DNA of 57,694 nucleotides from Calditrichota bacterium (lineage in GTDB: Bacteria; Calditrichota; Calditrichia; Calditrichales; J004), in NCBI GenBank assembly GCA_003696775.1, contig RFFS01000116.1:1-57694 (forward strand), read 5' to 3'. Below are positions 49,876 to 57,694 of the stretch, in pieces; the stretch's first letter is position 1; every line of letters starts with the position of its first letter. The notes under the pieces are model-generated. The model did no database searches. It saw only the letters and a list, made by a program, of their open reading frames with translations, and had not been told where the DNA came from. A program made the translations under genes and the position numbers.

Positions 49876-50682
49876 ATGATCTTTAAAATCGGTTTTTTGC
49901 CGGTCACAATTATAGACCTGCTGGATATTTTGCTGGTAACCGCATTGATTTTCAAGCTTTATCAGTTCTTAAAGGGTGGGGTTGCCATCAGAATGTTCGC
50001 CGGTCTTCTGCTGATTCTGCTCTTTTCGGTGGTTGGCGAATTGTTAAATATGAGCGCCCTTTCCTGGATAATGTCGAGCTTGAAAACAGTTTGGGTGCTG
50101 GCCTTTGTAATCATTTTCCAACCCGAGTTGCGACGATTGCTGATTTATCTCGGGCAAAACCGGGTCATTCGTTCCATTGTGCGTGTAGGTGACATTGAAT
50201 TTATTGATCAAATTGTAAAAACGATACAGGATTTGTCGAAAAAAAATTATGGAGCGCTGATTGTGCTGACAAGAGACATGGGATTGAAAAATATTGTTGA
50301 AACCGGTGTGCAGATTCAGGCACGCCTGTCTCAGCAATTGCTCAGTTCAATATTCAATCCACGCTCACCTTTGCATGACGGCGCTGTAATCGTGCAAAAT
50401 GATATCATCGTCGCCGCCAAATGTCTGTTACCGCTTTCTCAAAACCCGGATATCGACCCGGCACTGGGCACCCGTCATCGCGCGGCCCTGGGATTGTCGG
50501 AGCAGTCCGACGCGCTTGTGTTGGTGGTTTCCGAGGAAACCGGTATGATATCTTACGCCGAGGAAGGAAAGCTGGTGCGCGGCTTAACCGAAAATCTTTT
50601 AAGAAAAAAATTGGATGAAATATTTACCGCCCAGCCGGGAGAGCAATCCCGCTGGCGGTTTAATTTGTTGACAAATAACTGA
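49876..50682 (+). CDS. cdaA: Membrane diadenylate cyclase (CdaA/DacA)
   Basis: Three N-terminal TMs; FQPELRRLLIYLGQ; SPLHDGAVIV (DGA) and GTRHRAALGLSEQSDAL (RHR) DAC-domain motifs. Confidence 0.94.
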   Translation: MIFKIGFLPVTIIDLLDILLVTALIFKLYQFLKGGVAIRMFAGLLLILLFSVVGELLNMSALSWIMSSLKTVWVLAFVIIFQPELRRLLIYLGQNRVIRSIVRVGDIEFIDQIVKTIQDLSKKNYGALIVLTRDMGLKNIVETGVQIQARLSQQLLSSIFNPRSPLHDGAVIVQNDIIVAAKCLLPLSQNPDIDPALGTRHRAALGLSEQSDALVLVVSEETGMISYAEEGKLVRGLTENLLRKKLDEIFTAQPGEQSRWRFNLLTNN

Positions 50683-50709
50683 AAGACACTTAACACAAGG
50701 AGCTTTGTA

Positions 50710-53700
50710 ATGGGCTTTAGATACAAAACTCGATATATAGCATTGTTGGCGACACTGAGTGTGTTGTTGGGCTTTAACGCTTTGTTTGCCGCCGCGATTT
50801 CCAGTAATGGCACCGGCGGTGGTAACTGGAATACAGGGAGTACCTGGGCCGGCGGTGTGGTTCCCGGTGCCGGTGATGATGTGACCATTGTGGCCGGGGA
50901 CGTCGTGACGCTTGATGTGTCACCTGCAACTGTTACATCGCTAACGATTGCCTCAACGGCTACCTTTGATATTAATGCCAATACCTTGAATGTGACCGGT
51001 GCTGTAACCATTAACGGCAGTTTTGATGATTTGTCCGGAGGCGGGACATTAAACCTTGGTGGCGATTTTACCATTAATTCAGGCGGGCTCTTCAACGATT
51101 CCGGCAATGGTATCAGTATTGATTTTAACGGTTCCGCCACACAAACCATTAGCGGTACCTACAATGGGGCCACAATTGAATTTTATGATTTTACCGTTAG
51201 CGGTACCGGAACGGTGGATAACAATCTCAGCAGTGATGTTATTGTAAATACTTTAAATATGTCAAGCGGCACATTTCTGGCAGGTACGGCAACCTATACA
51301 ATAGGCGCTAGTAACTTAAATCAGGCTGTGTTTAATAAAACCGGTGGTACTTTCACAGCGGAAACCAGTACTATTAAAATTGCAAGTACAGTAAATGTTA
51401 AATTGAGTATTGATGCCAATACCAGTTTTTACTCCATTGAACATGCTCCGCCAACAGGTGCGCGCACCTTGTCATTTGATGAGACAAATGCCGGTAGTGC
51501 TGTATATACCATTACAAACAGTTTGTTGTTTAGTCCGAATTCAAAAGGCGCATCTTTTAATAATGGCGCGAGCATAGCCTATTCCGGTACAACAACATTG
51601 AGTTACATAACGGGTAATGCCATAACCATTGGCAATGAATGGCCGGCAACCAATTCGCCGACCAATGTTACGGTGAATTCTTCGGCAACATTTACCCTGG
51701 GCAGTAATAGGACGGTAAGCGGGACCTTTACCCACACAGGTGGCGGTACGTTTGATGTATCCGCCGGTACGCTGACCATCAACGGTACGTTTGCAAAAGG
51801 TTCGGGCTCCTTTACCCTGAGCGGCGGGGCATTGACTTACGGTAGCAGCGCTTTGCTACGCTATGACGCGGGGCAGACCGCCGGCGCCGAATGGTTGGGA
51901 ACCGTGCCCAATGTTACGGTGCAGTCCGGTACGGTAACATTAACGGCCGGAAGCGGTACGCGTACCATTACTAACACGCTCACCGTAACCAGTACGCTTT
52001 CGGCAAATAACAATGCCTTAAGCGCCGGGGCTTTAACCGTAAACGGTACCCTGCAAACGGATAACGCCAATGTGACGGTTACCAACGGTACTTCTCTGGG
52101 CACATCGGCCACAATGACGACCAACTCTTCCGGGGCCGGAACCGGTGGTAATTTAAGCACCGCCACGCTTTCACTCGGCGATAACGCCACTCTAACAACC
52201 AATGGCGGAACCGTCGATGCGTCATCCACTACCACTATGAACGGTGGTGCCACCATTAACTCAGGCGCGGGCGCTGTAACATTGGTGGGCGATGTAACCA
52301 TGGGGCATCAATCCCAGGTTAATGCCACGGGTACCATTCGCATGGATGGTAATCTGACTATCTCAGGTACTGGGATTGTTGGTCAAAGCGCGGCCGGCAC
52401 TCTTTTAATGAATGGTAATAGTACAACAAATGTAAGTATTGACGGAATCATTCAACTCTTCAATTTTACCGTGAATAAAACCGGTGGCAATACGGTACAG
52501 GTCAGCACGACCAGTGGTAGCCAGATGCGTTTTAATACCAACGGCACCTTACGCGTGCAACAAGGTATTCTGGCGTTATCGTCCACATCACAAATTTTGG
52601 ATGTGAATGGCGGTTCCATTTCCAATGATAATTTAACCTTACAGGTTGATGCCAACGGTACATTCCAAACGGGTGGGACGGATATTGCCGGATTTGCCAC
52701 TTTTACACTTGCCGATGGCAGCACGGTTGAATTTAACGGTACCAGCGCGGAAGATATTCCTTCCGCAACATATGGTAATATCACGGTGAGCAATAGTCAT
52801 TCCAACGGTGCAACAATGGTTGGTAATGTAACATTGCAAACCAATTCCACTATTTCGGTTTCGGCCAGTTCACGGTTGAATCTCGGTGGTGTGACAATTA
52901 CAAACGCCGGTGCCTCCGACGCCTTGAGTGTCGCTTCCGGCGCTGACCTATATACGGACGGCACAAGTCTCTCCGGTTTCAATTCCTACACATTTTCCGG
53001 TACCGTTCATTTTAACGGCTCTTCTCAGGAAACGAGTCCGGGAGGCGTAACATTTGCCAACATAGAAGTCAACAACAGCGGCGGTCTGGTATTAGGCGGC
53101 GCTACCACGGTTTCCACGTTGATTACATTTACAAATGGAAAAATCACATCAACTTCCGCCAACCTGCTGACATTAGCCGCGGGTGCCACGGCATCGCCGA
53201 CCTCGACCAGTTTTGTGACCGGTCCCGTTGCCCGTCAAACCGATGGCGCGACGACATCTTTTGTCTTCCCGGTTGGTATCGGTACAAGCCTGCGTACGGT
53301 TACGTTAAGCTTCACTTCCGCACCGGCTAACAGCGCGACTATTACAACGGAAGCCAAAGGAACGGCCACGGGCGCCACGTCCAGTGATCCGGATGTGAAA
53401 TCCGTGGAAGATGACGGTTACTGGACCATTTCCACTACTTTGGGAACGGTTCCCAATTATACCGGTACATTTGTAACCACGAACTTCCTGCCTTCGATAA
53501 CCGCCTCATCCAATGTAACCATGGTTCGCGGTACGACTCCGAATTTTAACACACAAGGTACCGGTGAATCATCCGGTACGGATCAGGTAACGGCCAGTTT
53601 TACGACCAGCTTCGGTGATTTTGCCGTGGGTAACCTTACCGTAACCTATACCTGGACAGGTGGCGGCGTCGATAACAACTGGAGCACGGCAAATAACTGG

Positions 53701-55530
53701 GATCAGGGCTCAGCCCCCGGTAATGGTGATAATGTCGCTTTTACAGGCAGTGCGACCGCCGTGTACGATGCCGGTGTTTCCACTACATATTATGCAGGCA
53801 TTTCCATGTCCGGTACGGGTAACACTCTGACATTCAGCGGTGGGGCTATTGATCTATCGACCACCCCCCTGAGCGTTGGTTCCGGTGATCAGGTTACTTT
53901 TAACGGTACTTCCATCACTGCTTACAGCGCGAGCCAGACAACCTTTTCCAGCGGTTCCACTGTGGAATACACCATCGGTACCGTTCAGGCGGATACTTAT
54001 CACCATTTAACGGTAAGCAACAGTTCCGGAACGGTTACATCGTCCGGCTCCGTGGTTGTTAACGGTAATTTCACCAAGAGCAATGCCGGTACATACCAGG
54101 CTGACGGCTCTGTTACCGTAGCGGGCACCACAACGCTTTCCGCCGGTACTTTTACACCTGCCGGTGGCGCCTCATTAAACGGAAATATCGTTGGTAATGG
54201 CGGGCAATTCAGTGCCACAACGGGTACGGTTACGCTGGCCGGCAGCGCACAACAAACCATTAGTGGCAGCACCGATCTGTCGTTTAATAACCTGACGCTT
54301 AATAACGCAAATGGCATGGTGTTAAGCGGGCAGGCACCGACGATCAACGGCACACTGACATTCCAGAATGGATTGATAACAACCGGCAGCAATAATCTGT
54401 ATATTGGTACATCGGGAAGTATCAGCGGCGCGAGTTCTTCGCTTTACGTAAATGGTCGTCTCGCTAAAATCTATGGCGGCGGCGCTCAATCCTTTACCTA
54501 TCCGGTGGGCAAAGGGGGCGAATATTTGCCTGTTACATTAGATTTTGCTTCCTTAACTTCCGGTTATACACGAGTAGTTGAATTGATCAACTCGGACGCC
54601 AATGCTTTGGATCCGGATATCGACAACACCACTTTGTCCGCTGTATCTTCCGTTCGTTATTGGGAGATATCGCGCGTCGGTTCCGGCGGTGGCATAAGCG
54701 GTACGGTAACCGTAACTTTAACTTATAATGGAAACGATGGTGTGAGTAACACAACCGCATTGGATGTAGCCCAGCTTTCAACGGATACAAACGGTTCGGC
54801 AGGTACCGTAGGCGTTTGGCAGAGCATCGGCGGTAACGGAAGCGGAACGCCTACCGGTACCATAACTTCCAGTGGCTTTACAACCGGTGGTGATTATTAC
54901 ACCCTGGGTGATGATGCCGCCAATGGTCAGGACAACTCGCTTCCGGTTCAACTGGCTTCATTTGAAGCGATTGCCGATGTGGATAACGTAACCCTAAACT
55001 GGAGCACGGCTTCCGAATTGGAAAATCAGGGTTTTAATATCTACCGCAAGTCCGTGGAAAACCCGGAATGGGTAATGGTAAATGAGGCCATTATCGACGG
55101 GCAGGGTACTTATTCTGGTGAATCCAATTACAGTTATGTCGATTACGATGTGGTTGCCGGTCGTAGTTATACGTATAAATTGGAATCGGTAAGCTTTAAC
55201 GGATATGTAAATGTGGAAAAAGTAGTCCGTGTGGATGTACCTTTACCGGATACTTATGCTTTATTCAACAACTATCCGAATCCCTTTAATCCGGTGACTC
55301 ATTTGAAATTCCAGGTTAAAGACGCGTCCCGGGTAAGCATCGTCATCTACGATGTGAACGGACGGGAGATCAAAACCCTGGTTAATAAGAAAGAATATGC
55401 GGCAGGCCGGTACGAAGTGACCTGGGATGCTACCGATAATTTCAGCCAAAAAGTTGCCAGCGGCGTCTATTTTTACAGATTTACCGCCAACAACTTTAAT
55501 AAAATGGGGCGCATGGTCCTGCTGAAATAA
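50710..55530 (+). CDS. Large secreted beta-strand-repeat surface protein with C-terminal Type IX-style sorting domain
   Basis: Signal peptide; Thr/Ser/Gly/Asn-rich beta repeats; C-term FNNYPNPFNPVTHLKFQVKDASRVSIVIYDVNGREIKTLVNKKEYAAGRYEVTWDATDNFSQKVASGVYFYRFTANNFNKMGRMVLLK. Confidence 0.88.
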   Translation: MGFRYKTRYIALLATLSVLLGFNALFAAAISSNGTGGGNWNTGSTWAGGVVPGAGDDVTIVAGDVVTLDVSPATVTSLTIASTATFDINANTLNVTGAVTINGSFDDLSGGGTLNLGGDFTINSGGLFNDSGNGISIDFNGSATQTISGTYNGATIEFYDFTVSGTGTVDNNLSSDVIVNTLNMSSGTFLAGTATYTIGASNLNQAVFNKTGGTFTAETSTIKIASTVNVKLSIDANTSFYSIEHAPPTGARTLSFDETNAGSAVYTITNSLLFSPNSKGASFNNGASIAYSGTTTLSYITGNAITIGNEWPATNSPTNVTVNSSATFTLGSNRTVSGTFTHTGGGTFDVSAGTLTINGTFAKGSGSFTLSGGALTYGSSALLRYDAGQTAGAEWLGTVPNVTVQSGTVTLTAGSGTRTITNTLTVTSTLSANNNALSAGALTVNGTLQTDNANVTVTNGTSLGTSATMTTNSSGAGTGGNLSTATLSLGDNATLTTNGGTVDASSTTTMNGGATINSGAGAVTLVGDVTMGHQSQVNATGTIRMDGNLTISGTGIVGQSAAGTLLMNGNSTTNVSIDGIIQLFNFTVNKTGGNTVQVSTTSGSQMRFNTNGTLRVQQGILALSSTSQILDVNGGSISNDNLTLQVDANGTFQTGGTDIAGFATFTLADGSTVEFNGTSAEDIPSATYGNITVSNSHSNGATMVGNVTLQTNSTISVSASSRLNLGGVTITNAGASDALSVASGADLYTDGTSLSGFNSYTFSGTVHFNGSSQETSPGGVTFANIEVNNSGGLVLGGATTVSTLITFTNGKITSTSANLLTLAAGATASPTSTSFVTGPVARQTDGATTSFVFPVGIGTSLRTVTLSFTSAPANSATITTEAKGTATGATSSDPDVKSVEDDGYWTISTTLGTVPNYTGTFVTTNFLPSITASSNVTMVRGTTPNFNTQGTGESSGTDQVTASFTTSFGDFAVGNLTVTYTWTGGGVDNNWSTANNWDQGSAPGNGDNVAFTGSATAVYDAGVSTTYYAGISMSGTGNTLTFSGGAIDLSTTPLSVGSGDQVTFNGTSITAYSASQTTFSSGSTVEYTIGTVQADTYHHLTVSNSSGTVTSSGSVVVNGNFTKSNAGTYQADGSVTVAGTTTLSAGTFTPAGGASLNGNIVGNGGQFSATTGTVTLAGSAQQTISGSTDLSFNNLTLNNANGMVLSGQAPTINGTLTFQNGLITTGSNNLYIGTSGSISGASSSLYVNGRLAKIYGGGAQSFTYPVGKGGEYLPVTLDFASLTSGYTRVVELINSDANALDPDIDNTTLSAVSSVRYWEISRVGSGGGISGTVTVTLTYNGNDGVSNTTALDVAQLSTDTNGSAGTVGVWQSIGGNGSGTPTGTITSSGFTTGGDYYTLGDDAANGQDNSLPVQLASFEAIADVDNVTLNWSTASELENQGFNIYRKSVENPEWVMVNEAIIDGQGTYSGESNYSYVDYDVVAGRSYTYKLESVSFNGYVNVEKVVRVDVPLPDTYALFNNYPNPFNPVTHLKFQVKDASRVSIVIYDVNGREIKTLVNKKEYAAGRYEVTWDATDNFSQKVASGVYFYRFTANNFNKMGRMVLLK

Positions 55531-55613
55531 CATAGCGGAACGAAACTTCCTAAAAAACCCGGTAGGTGCATAAAACAGGATAAGACAGTAGCACTAATTA
55601 AATTGATGGACTT

Positions 55614-57694
55614 ATGACAATTTTATCCCACTGCAGAGCTCTTCCACGAAGAGCTCTGCATTTTTTCAAGTACTCTATCGGATTCTTCCTCATTGTATCC
55701 GGTTTTGTTAACGCTCAATCATTTCATACAGACATACTATCCCAAAGCGATGGGCACATGCATTTGCGTGTGCGTTTTGACGCGCCCCGTTTGATTCATG
55801 AAAACGGCCGGTCCTACGCCTGGTATGATAAAGCGCGCGTGGTTACAGTGGCCAATGAACGTATTGTGCCGGAAATCGCACTAAAATTAAATCTGCCCGC
55901 ACAAAAGGCAACCATGTCTGTTGTGTCAACACAATGGCGTGTTATCGCCAATGATTTAGAAAAAAACGTCCGTGCGGAGGCCTCTTCCAATACGGGACAA
56001 ACCTTTAAGGCACAACTTGAATACGCGGGTTTATACAGACGACAGCCTTTGTTTGTATTAAGAGTGATACCGGTTGAGTATAACGGAGACCGGACAATCA
56101 GGGCATTGAAGGAATTAACCCTTGATATAAGCTATCCGGTACATTCCGGAGAGCAATATGAAACACGCCGTTCACGTACTACGCAAAATATATTTGATAA
56201 CCCGGGTGATGAAACCTACCGGCTAAAGAAAGTCACAGCGATTCAATCCAATACAGCGATGCCCGATTATATCAATGAGTCGGTGTTTAAATTAAAAGTG
56301 GATAAGACGGGTATCTACAAGCTCACTTCACAGGATTTGCTGGAAGCCGGCGTGCCCATCGAAAATTGGGATCCTCAAAGAATCGCCATTTACAATAAGG
56401 GTAAAGAAATCCCCATCTATGTAAAAGGCGGTGAAGACGGGCGGTTTGACGGTTCCGATTATATTGAATTTTACGCAACAAAAAACGAAAAGACCTTTTT
56501 GGATCAATATCCGGATATGTATGCCGACCCCTTTACGGATATCAATGTATATTGGTTGGCCCAAAAAGAATATGCCGGTTTGAGAATGGTGGATGAGAGT
56601 GGCGCGGTTGTCAATGACAACTATATCGTCCCTTTCAAATTTAAAGACACCGTCCATTTCGAAGAAGATACCCACCGTGAAATATTCGGTAAGGACCCGG
56701 AATATATCAGTGATTCCGCTGATAAGTATGATCATTGGTTTTGGGGAAATGTAATAAGCGCCGTGGAAAGCCGTACCTTTACTTTCGATTTACCCGCTCC
56801 TTTCGAAACCGGTTCCTCCGTTTTTGTGCGCGCCATGTTGCGGGGTGTTTCCATTTATAATCCCAGCACCAATCCTATAGAAGGGCACCAGGCCTCCATC
56901 TGGCTCAATGATCAAAAAGTGGGTGAAATTGAACCCCGGGATCGTTGGCGGGGACAAAAATTGGCTCAGATTGATAATTTTAACAGCGCCGGGCTGGCTC
57001 AATCGAATCTGGTTAATGGTACCAATACCCTGCGTGTGGATATGGAGCAGGCCGGATTGACGGATATCATTCTGTTGAATTGGTTTGAAATAACTTACGA
57101 CCGTCTTTACCGCGCCAAGGATGATTTCATTAATTTTAATCTGCAAAAAGGGTTATATGATCCGTCCCGAACAACTCAATTTCAGGTGGACGGCTTTAGC
57201 GATCCAAATATCGATGTTTATAAATTGGGCGTCAGCAAGGTACTTAACGGTAAAGTCGATTATTATGAAGACAGTCAGCGTTTCACCTCCTATCGAATCA
57301 TCTTTCAGGATAAGGTTTATAATTCCGACCAACGCTATATAGCGGTAACGGAAAACGCTAAGTTAAAACCGCTTTCCATAGAGCCATATAAACCGTGGAA
57401 AGAAGAAGACCCTCTGGCCAATATCCTCAACACCACAAATATCGCCGATGTCCTCATTATCACCCATCCTGTATTTGATGAAACGATTAAAACCTTTAAG
57501 CAATTGAAAGAAGCGCAGGGTCACACCGTGGAAGTGGTGGATGTCGATCAGATTTACGATATATTTAATTATGGGATCAAATCGCCATTTGCCATTAAGC
57601 GTTTTATTAAATACGCGTATGATTATTGGGATGCTTCCATTCCCCTTGAATATGTAATTTTGGTGGGTGACGCTTCTTATAAAACAAAGGAGAC
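55614..57694 (+). CDS. C25 (gingipain/PorU-like) peptidase, 3' truncated by window end
   Basis: Open in frame from ATG 55614 to window end; signal peptide FKYSIGFFLIVSGFVNAQS; FKLKVDKTGIYKLTSQDLLEAGV; ADVLIITHPVFDETIKTFKQLKEAQGHTVEVVDVDQIYD...EYVILVGDASY; absent from supplied ORF track because no stop codon. Confidence 0.85.
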   Translation, partial: MTILSHCRALPRRALHFFKYSIGFFLIVSGFVNAQSFHTDILSQSDGHMHLRVRFDAPRLIHENGRSYAWYDKARVVTVANERIVPEIALKLNLPAQKATMSVVSTQWRVIANDLEKNVRAEASSNTGQTFKAQLEYAGLYRRQPLFVLRVIPVEYNGDRTIRALKELTLDISYPVHSGEQYETRRSRTTQNIFDNPGDETYRLKKVTAIQSNTAMPDYINESVFKLKVDKTGIYKLTSQDLLEAGVPIENWDPQRIAIYNKGKEIPIYVKGGEDGRFDGSDYIEFYATKNEKTFLDQYPDMYADPFTDINVYWLAQKEYAGLRMVDESGAVVNDNYIVPFKFKDTVHFEEDTHREIFGKDPEYISDSADKYDHWFWGNVISAVESRTFTFDLPAPFETGSSVFVRAMLRGVSIYNPSTNPIEGHQASIWLNDQKVGEIEPRDRWRGQKLAQIDNFNSAGLAQSNLVNGTNTLRVDMEQAGLTDIILLNWFEITYDRLYRAKDDFINFNLQKGLYDPSRTTQFQVDGFSDPNIDVYKLGVSKVLNGKVDYYEDSQRFTSYRIIFQDKVYNSDQRYIAVTENAKLKPLSIEPYKPWKEEDPLANILNTTNIADVLIITHPVFDETIKTFKQLKEAQGHTVEVVDVDQIYDIFNYGIKSPFAIKRFIKYAYDYWDASIPLEYVILVGDASYKTKE
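55632..55666 (+). terminator. Strong terminator-like hairpin overlapping the 5' end of the C25 CDS
   Basis: Perfect 13-bp stem TGCAGAGCTCTTC-CAC-GAAGAGCTCTGCA followed by TTTTTT. Confidence 0.88.

Noticed and set aside
51861-52301. Val/Pro/Ala-rich minus-strand ORFs inside the surface-protein gene (also 50553-51149, 52452-52793, 54000-54392)
   Set aside because: Direct consequence of antisense reading of Thr/Gly/Asn-rich repeat codons.
56328-57342. Small ORFs at 56328-56735, 56790-57146 (minus) and 57121-57342 (plus)
   Set aside because: All overlap the truncated C25 peptidase reading frame, which is open from 55614 to the window end and has clear family motifs.

Overview
This 57.7 kb window looks like a chromosomal segment from a diderm bacterium. 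It has lpxK, a predicted Type IX-type sorting domain and a C25/PorU-like peptidase, so FCB-group (Calditrichota/Bacteroidota-like) is an inference. Left to right: small minus-strand genes (S41-like peptidase, DUF1579-like, ABM-like, SRPBCC); a full plus-strand division/cell-wall cluster (mraZ-rsmH-ftsL-ftsI-murE-murF-mraY-murD-ftsW-murG-murC-ftsQ-ftsA-ftsZ) ending in a strong terminator; a prolyl oligopeptidase; a long minus-strand run (SNF2/SWIM helicase, PTS IIA, Ser/Thr kinase, FGE-like lipoprotein, TPPII-like S8 peptidase, PTS EIIC, EIID, HPr, EI, PGI/PMI, metK); a plus-strand run (YciB-NUDIX fusion, rnhB, aroK, aroB, aroQ, flippase, lpxK, two CAU tRNAs, tilS, hpt, ftsH, TPR protein, folP, cdaA); a 1606-aa beta-repeat surface protein with a C-terminal sorting domain; and a C25 peptidase that runs off the window end and is therefore missing from the ORF track. 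I see no CRISPR array, integrase or IS element. The best second-look items are: (1) an apparent YciB (septation protein A family)-NUDIX fusion; (2) a perfect 13-bp hairpin plus T6 terminator inside the first codons of the C25 peptidase; (3) a terminator whose T-tract directly abuts the 5' end of a tRNA-Met; (4) a secreted TPPII-like subtilase; (5) an incomplete mannose-family PTS. I found no convincing wholly new multi-gene system. Family calls come from reading motifs by eye, with no database searches.
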